DNA of 64,000 nt from Dipteris shenzhenensis (lineage: Eukaryota; Polypodiophyta; Polypodiopsida; Gleicheniales). Where the stretch lies: NCBI GenBank assembly GCA_047967505.1, contig CM106538.1; one strand, 5' to 3'. The notes under the pieces are model-generated. The model was not told where the DNA came from. It saw nothing but the letters and a program-made list of their open reading frames with translations, and did not search any database. Every line of letters begins with the position of its first letter. The first letter of the stretch is position 1. Positions 35,582 to 46,050 of the stretch are shown here, one piece after another. Position numbers and translations under genes: made by a program.

Positions 35582-36000
35582 CTTCCTCTCTTGGCGGCCA
35601 CAGCTGCTATAAGTTTCATTCTCTCTCTCCCTCTCTCTCTTTATCTCTCTCTCCCTAAGTCTCCCTCCTCTCTTCTCTCTCATTTCTCTCTCTCTCTCTC
35701 TCTCTCTGTGTCTCTCTCCCTCCCTCCCTACTCTCTCCCTCCCTCTGGTGGCCATGGCTGCCAGAAGTTTCATTCCCTCTCTCTCCCTCTCTCTCTTTCT
35801 CTCTCTCTCCCTCTCTCTCCCTCTCTCTCTTTCTCTATCCCTAAGTCTCCCTCCTCTCTTCTCTCTCTCTCTCTCCCTCTCCCTCCCTACTCTCTCCCTC
35901 CCTCTAGTAGCCACGGCCGCCAGGAGACCCTCTTCTCTCTCTTAATCTCTCTCTCCCTCTCTTCGCTCTCTCTTTCTTTCCCTCCCTACTCAACACTTAT
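34910..36000. repeat. CT-rich array with GGCGGCC-type palindromes
   Basis: Long (CT)n/(CCCT)n interrupted about every 150-200 bp by GC-rich cores such as GGCGGCCATGGCCGC (35523), GGCGGCCACAGCTGC (35595), GGTGGCCATGGCTGCCA (35746) and GTAGCCACGGCCGCC (35908), each followed by a diverged AGAAGTCTCATTC-like word. Low-complexity open frames on both strands are not genes. Confidence 0.75.
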
Positions 36001-36170
36001 TTAATTAATTTTGGACTTGTCAATGTACAAATTCATTTTTACATATACTTTTGGACTAGTTTTCAGATAAAATTTAAGAAAAACCCAATCTTCAAAGCAC
36101 ATATAAAAACATAAAAACAAGCATTTTTTTATATATTTTTTAAGGACATGAAACTAAAATTATACACAGC

Positions 36171-36378
36171 CTACATAAGTTACATGAAAAAATAAGATTC
36201 GGTTGTTGTAAACTCTCTTAATATTTAATGGTGTTAATAAACACCTTCAAAAGTTAAGCCTGAGATTTTCAAGACTACATAAGTTACATGAAAAAATAAG
36301 ATTCGGTTGTTGTAAACTCTCTTAATATTTAATGGTGTTAATAAACACCTTCAAAAGTTAAGCCTGAGATTTTCAAGA
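36171..36378. repeat. Perfect 104-bp tandem duplication
   Basis: 36171-36274 (CTACATAAGTTACATG...) repeats identically at 36275-36378, in AT-rich sequence 3' of the small ORF on the minus strand. Absence of differences suggests a recent event. Confidence 0.85.
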
Positions 36379-36411
36379 CTACAGCCATTCAATTTGATGA
36401 ATTTTCTATTT

Positions 36412-36846
36412 TCAAGTCCTTAGCCTAAATTCAACCCATTCAAGAGCTGAGCTCATCTCTTCCTCATCGATGTAGTTAAAATTATAGAAGAGAAGTAAGG
36501 ATTGATGAATTTTCTCCTGCATAACACTTTGTTTGTTCCGAATGGCTTGCGCTTCCTTGGGGGAAAGTCTTCCATAACGAGCCACACGCGAAGATATCTC
36601 ACTTTGAAAGTCTATAAACTCTCTCCTATATGACTGCAATTTATCTATTTCAGTAGTAGGCATACTTATTGTTCTTTCCTCTTCCTTCTCTAAGCCCTTC
36701 TGACAAGCAAAGTCATCCTTCTCATACTGGGTTAATGGAGCTGGATTTTGCTTTCTCTCCTCTCTCTTTCCTTGGTTCTCAGCAATCCATTCTTTGAGGC
36801 TGCTAATGGCTTGCTCGACAGAATCGATTGCCTTAAAAAGATCCAT
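36412..36846 (-). CDS. Hypothetical 144-aa protein, probably helical
   Basis: An intact frame starting MDLFKAIDSVEQAISSLKEW and ending ALEWVEFRLRT. Its composition (many Lys, Glu, Gln, few Pro or Gly) and heptad-like spacing suggest helices or a coiled coil. I see no signal peptide, membrane segment or known domain. Normal-looking amino-acid use sets it apart from the low-complexity frames around it. It is followed downstream by the 104-bp duplication and preceded by a repetitive GA-rich region (36850-37330) that could be its 5' region. It could also be an exon of a longer gene. Function unknown. Confidence 0.45.
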   Translation of the reverse strand: MDLFKAIDSVEQAISSLKEWIAENQGKREERKQNPAPLTQYEKDDFACQKGLEKEEERTISMPTTEIDKLQSYRREFIDFQSEISSRVARYGRLSPKEAQAIRNKQSVMQEKIHQSLLLFYNFNYIDEEEMSSALEWVEFRLRT

Positions 36847-36849
36847 AAT

Positions 36850-37340
36850 GGCTGCAAGATGAAAGGAGTATGCTTGAGAAGAGGAGGTAAGGTTGCGGGC
36901 AAGATGGAAGGAGCAAGCTTGAGGAGAGGAGTAAGGTAAGAAGAGTAAAGTGGAAGAAGTTTTTGTTGCGGGTGAGATATAGAAGACGAACGAGGTGAGG
37001 AAGGTAATGAGAGTGAGGAAAGATATAGAAGACGAACGAGGTGAGGAAGGTAACGAGAGTGAGGAAGGTAACTAGAGGAGGTAAGGTAAGATGAAAGGAG
37101 TATGCTTGAGAAGAGGAGGCAAGGCTGCAGAAGACGAACGAGGTGAGGAAGGTAACGAGAGTGAGGAAGGTAACTAGAGGAGGTAAGGCAAGATGAAAGG
37201 AGTATGCTTGAGAAGAGGAGGCAAGGCTGCAGGCAAGATGGAAGGAGCAAGCTTGAGGAGAGGAAGGAGCAAGCTTGAGGAGAGGAGTAAGGTAAGAAGA
37301 GCAAAGTGGAAGAAGTGTCTGCTGCGGGTGAGATATAGAA
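36850..37340. repeat. Tandemly duplicated purine-rich segments
   Basis: Units such as GAAGGAGCAAGCTTGAGGAG and AGACGAACGAGGTGAGGAAG recur three to four times in shuffled order. There is no convincing gene on either strand. Confidence 0.6.
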
Positions 37341-38025
37341 GATGAACGACTACTAGGGAATTTATAGAACTACAGATGCAAGACCGTAATGCGAGATGAC
37401 TAGATGCAAGATCGTAATGCGAGACATTATAAAATAAAATGATGGGATGCAAGACCGTAATGGGAGACATTTGAGACATGTAAGATAGTGATAGTACATT
37501 GAAATCTATAAAATAAAATGATGGAACACAAGATTGATATAATTAATAGAATCTCATCATGAGATATTCTTTTAATATAATATAAGTTAGTAATTATTAG
37601 AATCTCATCATGAGATATTCTTTTAATATAATATAAGTTAGACTTGCTGTACATAATAAATGATAGATTTTGAGTACATTGAAATCTATAAAATAAAGTG
37701 ATGGAACATAAGAATGAATTCTTTTAATATAATATAAGTTAGACTTGTTGTACATAATAAATGATAGATTTTGAGTACATTGAAATCTATAAAATAAAGT
37801 GATGGAACATAAGAATGATATAATTATTAGATTCTCATCATAAGATATTTATTGTACATAATAAATTAGACTTTCAAAAAAGTAAAACCTAATGTATTGT
37901 AATGAATAAATATCATAAAATATCCTAATGTATTGCAACATTTAACATAAGTTTTAAAAACACTATCATTAATCAATACAAACAAGATAAAAATCTTCAA
38001 GGACTCATGTTTCTTTCTACATGTT
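37341..38025. repeat. AT-rich repeats around ATCTCATCATGAGATATTC
   Basis: ATCTCATCATGAGATATTC recurs at 37550 and 37600. A unit of about 101 bp containing TTGTACATAATAAATGATAG repeats (37641 and 37742). No gene is seen. The right end abuts the 3' end of G1. Confidence 0.65.
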
Positions 38026-40479
38026 TTACAACTGAATAGAGTCTGATGAGTCCTCTTGAGGCTGTGATTCTCTAAGAGTACATTGAGTCTCTACTTGTGT
38101 GGATGGTGTACATTGAGATTCTACTTCTGTTGCAATCGGGATAGACTTAATCTCTTCCTCCTTTACAAGATGTGATGTTGTAGATGCACATTGAGTCTCC
38201 ACTTCTTGTGTAGGAAGAATGCATTGAGTCTCTAATTCAAGTGTAGACTGTAATGCTTCTACTTGAGGCTATGATACAGAAGGAGACTGAATTGTCTCTT
38301 CTTTTTCTTTGGCTCCCTCAGGTTCTTCATTGAGTCCATCATGTTGTTTCCCAATGATAGTAGTTAGATAGTGAACAGTCTTAGCCACAAAATCTTGTAG
38401 CTCGAGCTTGGTATATGCTTCTATGGAGACATGTTCAAAAATTTCATTGAGATACAACATGAAGTTGTAGGCAATTCTCCACCCACTACTAAACATGTCT
38501 TTTTGCTCCACTGCGAGGTGTGTCTGGAAATTTGGTTGGTCTTGATGCTCCCTAATTTTCATAATCGCAGAAACTAACTTGTTTGCAGACCTGCTGTCCA
38601 TCATGACATATGACAAAGTGAATTTGTGTAGTAAATAGTAAGATGCATGTTCATAATGATATGATAAAAGAACACTTACCTGAACACCCCATGAAAGCCT
38701 CTAATTGAGTTGACAAACCAACATTGGTTGTCATCAAGGTCCCATACTATCAAGCTCCAATGTGAACTACATCACCAATAAAGAGCGATAAGATTTATCA
38801 CAATATTAAGTATTAATTGACACAATATTATAACTAAGAGAGTAAAAGAAAGATTGAGACCATACTTACTTCTCATAGTATGGCATAAAGACAAGTAGTA
38901 TGCCATCCAAGTCTAAAGGTTGTAGAATTGAACAAACATCATCTACTGTCTTCTTGGTATCACTAAGTACAGCTGAAAGAAGAGAATCGAGCATACAGAT
39001 GCGATTCTGTACTGATCTAGGAAAATGAGATATAACTGTACTACTGCAGCAATAAATAAACAAATGTTAGAAGCAGATTGAATCAAATGATTGAAGTATC
39101 AAGTCAAGAGATGTTCATATCAAACCTGAGGATGGCCATCATGACTTTGTCATTAGCCTCTTTCAAAGGGTCGGAGAGGATTGTAACTTCGTCGCTACCA
39201 AAAGTCAAAACACAAGGTTGCTTGTAATGATGACCTTAACCTCAGAAGAGCTCCCCATTTCGTCCAATACAGCAGTTACATCAGGACAACTTATGGGCGT
39301 AGCAACCAATGTTTCCTCTGGATGCTCCACCACGTTATCAATAAATGCCTTAATGATAGATGACATAAATGCATATAGATGCAAGTCTGTATATGTGGAC
39401 AATGAGGTTTCACCGCCTCTCAAATTAAAAATTTGAGCAAGGAGCAAAAAGCAGTTATATCCAACTCTCCACCCACAATTGTGGTCATCATTTTGCTTCG
39501 TTGAAGGGCATGTTACATACTCTATTTGATCTTCCAAGTCACCCTCCATTTGCATAAGTGCATCTATAGCACTTACCAACTTTCGAGTAGATCTACACAT
39601 CAAAATAGAAAACATAAATGAATGTGCACATTGCATAGGATGCATCTCATTGACATAATTATGACACAAGTAGGTTATACTTACTCTGACACACTGCCAT
39701 GGATAGATGCTATTGAATTGACAAAGAAGCATTGCTTGGCTAAGATGTCCACAATTACCAAGCTCCAATGCAAGTTGCATTATCAATTAAGAATAATTAT
39801 TATTTGATATAATCCTCCACAATGTAAGAGATAAGCTAGGTAGGGACTGATACTCACTCCTCGTGATATGCGGTAAAGATAACTCGCACCGCAGTCAAAT
39901 CAATAGGTTGCAACCACTTAAAAACATCATCTATGGTCTTTTGCTTATTGCTAAGTACACTAGAAACAAGAGGATCGACCATATATGCACATCTTTGTAT
40001 ATATAGCGGAAGCTGTTGTAAAACCATACTGCAATAAAAAGAAAAGAATATTAGTTCATTTGATCCAATGGAAATACAAAAGCATAAAGTCAGTAAAAAG
40101 TTTGTGTCAAACCTGAGGATGGCTATTATAACCTTGTCATTGACCTCTTTCTTGAAGTTTATGAGGATTGAAATGTCCTCTTCATCGAATATAAAAGTAA
40201 GAGGTTGTTCTCGAACTTGAAACCTAACTTGAAATGACTTCTCCATTTGCTGCAATGTATGATTATTTTCTAGAGTCATCCGACGGATAGCCAGAGCAGC
40301 TTTGCTTTCTTGAGATGAGCTTTCTATATTCTCTGCTCCAGCTATGTCCTCCTCATCCTCCTCCTCTCCCTTCTCCTATAAAAGGATAAAATAATTATGA
40401 GATTCAAAATTTTAAATTAATTATAAATTTAAAAAGACCTTTAAATGAATAAAGAAAATTAAACATAAGTCTTCATACC
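38026..40479 (-). pseudogene. G1 C-terminal part: two Ulp1/SENP-like (C48) peptidase domains
   Basis: Exons inferred from GT-AG signals and repeat alignment: 40375-40113, 40028-39858, 39774-39685, 39592-39126, 39043-38870, 38766-38680, 38593-38026. They form two domains, each with a helix-rich part, a HWSL exon and a Gln/Cys exon. Domain 1 has HWSLVIVDILAKQCFFVNS and QNDDHNCGWRVGYN; domain 2 has HWSLIVWDLDDNQCWFVNS and QKDMFSSGWRIAYN. The His to Asn distance is 17 and Gln to Cys is 6, as in yeast Ulp1, but Asp of the triad is Asn, and in domain 2 Cys is Ser. The C-terminal tail repeats VETQC-like words. Defects: a mutated acceptor (AA for AG, 39776-39775), a frameshift near 39220, and TAG near 38270. 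Confidence 0.7.
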
Positions 40480-43400
40480 TCTACATATCTTCGTGGTCTT
40501 TTTATGTAACCTTCAGAGGCAAGGTCTGTGTCATATCCATCTTCTTCTGCTTCCTTGCTATCACTGGTGTCCTCACTATCATATCCAGAGCTTTGATCTT
40601 TTTCATCATCTTTCTTGCTCTCATCATACATGATCATCTCTATGTCATCCTCTTCATGTGAGATCGGACCTTTCTTATCAAACTTTATTGTGAGAGAAGC
40701 CACGGTATCAAGGTATTCCAAGCAAGTAGGGCTCTCAATAATATTTACATTGTGTCCTTTTCTTATAAGTGCTTCAAACAGATGTCCCATTCGGCACAAT
40801 GTGACTTCCCATCTGGACGGTAGCAAAAATTCCATCATACTAATTAAAAGATCAGCACTTTTTGCTGGCCTTTCATAGTGATTTGCGTTGCGATGGAGGG
40901 GACTTGGAGCTTCATGCTCTTCCAGCAGTAGTTGCAATCTCTTTGCATTCCCTCTTATATTGTTTTGTAAGGAGTGATCATTGTAAGGGCTCTTCATGCA
41001 CAAGAAAAAGGTTTCTAGACTCTGTATCTTGAGACCGCATTCTCTCTTGTCCCTTTTTCTTGAGTATATCCCATTGTAAATCTTGAGCTCATTGCCATAT
41101 TGTTTTTCTAGGGTAGCAGACATTTGTTCCTTGTCATCTTTATCAGCAAATATGACTATATTACATTGTCCCACTCTACCAATGGTGGTATGTAATATTC
41201 TGTCAAGGAGTTGACGGATGTCATCCGGTGATATTTCATAGACAAAGAAAAGCTGAGGTCTCTCCCAAGCAGTGTCGTCGGACAAAAAATCACTCAATGA
41301 AACTCCCTTGCACTCAACACTCTTTCCAGACTCTGAAATGATTTCATGTATGAAATAAAAACCCTTGTTCAAAGTTTTTTCTTTTCTGAGAGTGTGGTTA
41401 TTGATGACTTTTTGTGCATATGCATACACATTTTCCGGAATGTCACTTCTCATAGAGGGAGTAATTTCAGATCCATCATCTTCTACCTTCACCCATTTAT
41501 GCGCCCAAGCCTTCTGTTTAGCTGACGGTAAAGCTGATGCCATCTGCCTCACAATGTTATGATCAATTTTACATTGGCTAATTGGAATATTTTTTTCTCC
41601 CAATAAATATTCAATTGCACTCTTTACTGCATCACGCTTGACCTGTTGGATGATGCAATCTTCCATGCAATGATCTTTATCCTTTTTGCCAAAAAACCAT
41701 TCTTTGGACATTAATTTCTGTGCAGCAAGACTTGCGTATTTGTCTGGTAGGTTTCTTAAAGGCCTCCACATCCGAGCTGTCATCTCTTTTTTCTCAATCT
41801 TCTTTGCCCTCTCTTTAATCAATGATGGAGCCTCATATGTAACATCTCCTTTCTCACATGCAAGACACACGTCTTTGATCTGATGAAAAACTTCATCACT
41901 ACGGAAAAGTATGCTTGTGTAGTCTTGAAACCTATCCCTTACTGTCTTGAAGCTTGTAATCACCTCTGCTCTTTACTGCTTTCCCCTTGGTACAATGGCA
42001 CTCAAGCATGTGTAGAAGTCAACAAGATTATCCGCTTCCACTTTAGTTGCAGTTCTTTTGAGAGTGGTCAAAGGAGAAATAAAAGTTTTCCATATGGTCC
42101 TAGCTTTGAGCAACATCTCTGAAGTGGAGGTGATTTTTCGTAGTGCATAAATGTCATGATTAAGTCTTTCCGACTCAATCAAATATTTTTTCTCGTTCTT
42201 GAAGATACAGATGCATGCAGAATAGTAGTGAAATTGAGGCACACTCGCGAAGGTTTGATAAGTAATTTCTCCTTTCTTGTATGCATCTCTAGAGCGCTCA
42301 TTACAAGCATAGGCATAGTGCTGACCATCTATTGCCTCAAATGTACAATGAGCTAAGAAATTTCTCTTGGCATCCCTTATATGTCGTTCTGGATCATTCA
42401 CTGAACTCTGTCCTTCTTGAAGTGAGGGAACTTGTTTTCCGAGGAACTTAGTGAATTGCATCTCAAAATCTATAGGCTGAGAGAAATTGATGGATTGACT
42501 ATAATCTCCCACGACTGGCCAAAATGTTCTTGGACGGAGTACCAAATTAGAAACAATTGGTTTTTTTCCATCAATCAAAGCCTGAAAAATCTTTTCAGCA
42601 TAGGCTATATCTAAGGTCCCACTGTTGGTGAAGGCACTTGCTTTGACCACTGTTGAAGCATGTATAACTTGAGTCTTCTGGCCCCATATATATCCTGGAT
42701 CCTCATCTGTCACAGCCTCATTCAAGCGAAGATTTAGGTTCTTCATTGATAACATTTCTCCTTCTAGATCTGACTCCATTTCAAGACCCTCTGCATCCTC
42801 TTCATGTTCTTCCTCTTCTCTTCTTTGCCCTTTCTTTGTATATGAACGACCTCTTTTTCCAGTTATAGGACTTGGAATTGTAGCTCGTGAAGTACTTGCC
42901 TTTTGCATTTGACGTCGAGGTTTATTTTTTAGGGGCTCAATGTGAACTGCTTTAGATCGCCCTACTTCTTCTTCTATTGCCTCAACTTCAGGTATACTTA
43001 AGGGCTTCACTTGTTCTGTTATTCCATCAACTTCATGAGTTACACCATCTAAGTGAGTAATACCATGAACAAGAGATGTGTGTGCATGTCCTGTCTTATC
43101 TGCATGTCGTGTCTCACTCAATTCAATTTCTGTCTGAGATGCATGTGCATGTCCGGTCTCCACCAATTCAATTCCTGTCTCAGATGTAGATCCCTTGTAA
43201 GCATCCACGTGTACAAGACCCTCATCCATTGCTACAATGTGTTCTGTCTCATCCACTCCACTTCCTCTCTCATTTGTATTACCATGAACCAGGTCTACAT
43301 GGCGTGTCTCATCACTTCCTTTCTCATGTGTGGATTCTTGCACCTTAGGTCCCTCCAATGAAGTTGAACCTTGTTGGATGACACCCTGAAAGTATTCAAG

Positions 43401-43862
43401 GATAATCTTTGACTGCATTTTTCTTGCTTCCTCAATGGGAAATTCCTCCCACACATGTTGAAGGATCTCCAATGCAGGAACCAATTCAGGAAATCTAGGT
43501 GCTTTTGGCGGCGGCATCACAAAGTGCATTGCATCTTTCTTAGAAAGAAGAAACGATCTGTTGCTCATTCTTGACTTTGTGTAAATCATCATTGTACTGC
43601 TGTCTTTTTCAATTTTTATTCCTACTAAGGTGCCCCCTTGAATCAAATTGCTCTTTGAGAAAAATACATTTGATGCCCACTCATCTTTCTCCAACTCTCT
43701 CTTTGTCATCACTAGAATGAGATTTCCTTTACTTAAGACCAAGAACCATGCTTTCTTTGTTGTGTCAACAACTGTCTAGTTTGTGAAGTCCTTTGGGGCA
43801 TAAATTCTTCCATTGTATTTCAGTGTCATACCATTGAAAAATGCTGTAGCCTCAAGATCCAT
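40479..43862 (-). pseudogene. G1 N-terminal exon, long unrecognised protein
   Basis: One exon of about 3.4 kb starting MDLEATAFFNGMTLKYNGRI (43862) and ending at a GTATG donor (40478). Order: an N-terminal segment with LILVMTKRELEKDEW; MPPPKAPRFPELVPALEILQ; a low-complexity Glu/Thr/His region with ETGHAH repeats; a basic NLS-like stretch (GKRGRSYTKKGQRREEE); a conserved block (MKNLNLRLNEAVTDEDPGYI, RRYAYACNE-like GQHYAYACNERSRDAYKKGE, KYLIESERLNHDIYALRKIT); a second block (MWRPLRNLPDKYASLAAQKL, CNIVIFADKDDKEQMSATLE, WEVTLCRMGHLFEALIRKGH); an acidic end. Two in-frame stops break it (TAG 43778-43776, TAA 41975-41973). No family recognised. G2 shares the whole layout. Confidence 0.7.
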
Positions 43863-43979
43863 CCTGTATTCAAGCACAACACAAATTTTAAGTACTTTGA
43901 CAAACTACAATTACTTTGAAAAATCAAAAGTAAAATGAGTCCCATTAATACACCTCAAGTTTTTATTCTTCCCAATCAT

Positions 43980-44520
43980 ATAAGTATCAATTTCATGCTT
44001 TGGGAATAGCCTAAAAGGCTTTACAAGGCTTAGAGCATAAATTCTTTGGGAATAGCCTAAAAGGCTTTACAAGGCTTGGAGCATAAATGTGAAAAAAAAT
44101 AAGGATTTACAATGATCTCTGAATACAAATTTGAAGTCTGTCATATATAAGTGCAAAATGCTCTGTCAACTCCCGCAACTGATATAAGTGTAAAATGCTC
44201 TGTCAACTTCCACAACTGTAATCTGTCATGTCCACTGATACAACTTTCAATCATCTTGAAAGTTTAAAATTCTTAATCGTTGCTTAAATGGTAGGGTGGT
44301 TGTGACTGTGAAACCGAATGTGAACGAATGGACTGACTCCGATTAGGAACTAGTCGGGAAATTTTGAGCATGGCTTTGATTGGTTTTTTTGGAGTTCTCT
44401 CCTCTAAGGACAAACTAATCTATGCTAATCTAGACTACACCAACCGTCAAAGCGAAGAAAAGCAAGAAATAATTTCTTTTCCATTGTTCTTTTTAATATC
44501 CTTAGGTTGCGAATTAAAAG
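43980..44520 (-). promoter_or_regulatory. G1 upstream region, shared with G2
   Basis: Contains two tandem copies of GGGAATAGCCTAAAAGGCTT (43999-44085) and a segment at 44310-44510 (GACTGACTCCGATTAGGAAC, GCATGGCTTTGATTGG, TCTCTCCTCTAAGG) homologous to 34490-34680 upstream of G2. Confidence 0.55.
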
Positions 44521-44572
44521 CAAAAAATAATCTATTTTCCATTATTCTTTTTAATACACTAAGGTTGTGAGT

Positions 44573-44882
44573 TTAAAAAAGATAAAATTTATATTTTATC
44601 TTTTTTAAACTCACACCCCTTTCTCTCTCTCTCCCCCCCTTCTCTCCCCCCCCTTCTCTCTCGCTGCCGCCCCCATCCTCCCACCCCACCTTCCCCATTC
44701 TCACTCCCACGCCCACGTCCATTCTTTCACCTTCCCCATTCCCACTCCCTCTCCCACTCCCATCCTCCCACCCCTTTCTCTCTCTCTCCCCCCCCATTCT
44801 CTCTCGCTGCCGTGGCAGTGGCCCCCCCCTTCTCTCTTTCTCCCTTCCCCTTCTCATTTTAAAAAAGATAAAATTTATATTT
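44573..44882. other. CT-rich insertion between 26-bp direct repeats
   Basis: TTTAAAAAAGATAAAATTTA plus TATTTT occurs at about 44573-44598 and again at about 44857-44882. Between them lies ~260 bp with one GCTGCCGTGGCAGT palindrome and a ~70-bp stretch nearly identical to 48770-48840 (CCCCATTCTCACTCCCACGC...). The layout looks like copied filler DNA at a repaired break or an insertion with long target duplication. Confidence 0.7.
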
Positions 44883-44920
44883 TCAAAAACTAATTTACTT
44901 ACAACTCATAAGAATTGAAC

Positions 44921-45208
44921 ATTCACATTAATAAGAAGTTAAAATCTAAATAAATTTGAATTTAAGTAATAAAAACTATAAAGTAGTTTAACTTAAAGTT
45001 TATGAAAAAATAACGTAAAATAAAGAAAACAAGACTTAAAATTAAAATTTTAATATTTACCTACATTCACATTAATAAGAAGTTAAAATCTTAATAAATT
45101 TGAATTTCAATAATAAAAACTATAAAGTAGTTTAACTTAAAGTTTATGAAAAAATAACATAAAATAAAGAAAACAAGACTTAAAATTAAAAATTTAATAT
45201 TTACCTAG
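44921..45208. repeat. 144-bp tandem duplication, AT-rich
   Basis: ATTCACATTAATAAGAAGTT at 44921 recurs at 45065, followed in both by the same AT-rich sequence through TTTAATATTTACCTA with a handful of differences. No gene. Confidence 0.8.
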
Positions 45209-46050
45209 AAGAATATATTAATTCTCCCTAAAAAGAAATACATTAAAGTAATAATAACGAATGTAAGTTAAACTACTTTTAAATTTTTAATTTAAAATGT
45301 AATAAAATTAAAATTATACTTTTTATATTCCAAAACAAAATGCATTATAGTCTAAATTAAACTAGTAAATTGAAAATGAAAGTGAAACTCATTTTAAATT
45401 CAAAAACAAAGAAAAATTTAAAATTCAAGTTTCTACAAGTTTTGCTTTTAGCATACATTTGTCTTTTCACATCCACGCGTTTGTCTTTTGAAACACAAGG
45501 TTGTCTTTTATCACAATTTTCACATCCACGCGTTTGTCTTTTGAAACACAAGGTTGTCTTTTATCACAATTTTCAAGTTTTCACACGTTTATCTTTTCAA
45601 ACACAAGGATTCATAGTTTAAAAAAAGGCGAGAAATTTGAAATTCTAGTTTCCACACGTTTCTCTTTTTAAACACCAAGGTTTATAGTTTTGTTTGTTTA
45701 AGTTTCGACTAAATCACACACGATTCTCCTCTAATATGCCTCATTGATCGTACCTCCCAAATTCTTCCATCAAAACATCTCTCCTTTATCTCTTCTTGAT
45801 CGTCGCCCACTCATTTTTTCTCCTCATTGGTAAGATTTTCTATCTCGATCGTACTTTCTCTTGTGCCCTTCCTCTCTAAATTTTCATCAAACACCAAGGT
45901 TTATAGTTTTGTTTGTTTAAGTTTCGACTAAATTACACACCAATCTCCTCTCATATGCCTCATTGATCGGAGCTCCTTTATCTTGTCTCGATCGTCGCCC
46001 ACTCATTTCTCCTCTTCATTGGTAAGATTTTCTATCTCGATCGTACTTTC
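45209..46050. repeat. AT-rich spacer with a 53-bp tandem repeat and a ~230-bp duplication
   Basis: TTCACATCCACGCGTTTGTC-TTTTGAAACACAAGG repeats at about 45466 and 45519. A longer unit containing CACCAAGGTTTATAGTTTTG and CCTCATTGATCG occurs at about 45670-45850 and again at 45893-46060. No supported gene. Confidence 0.7.

Noticed and set aside
35127-35914. Arg/Glu-rich minus-strand frames
   Set aside because: They are readings of (CT)n repeats and overlap equally open plus-strand frames.
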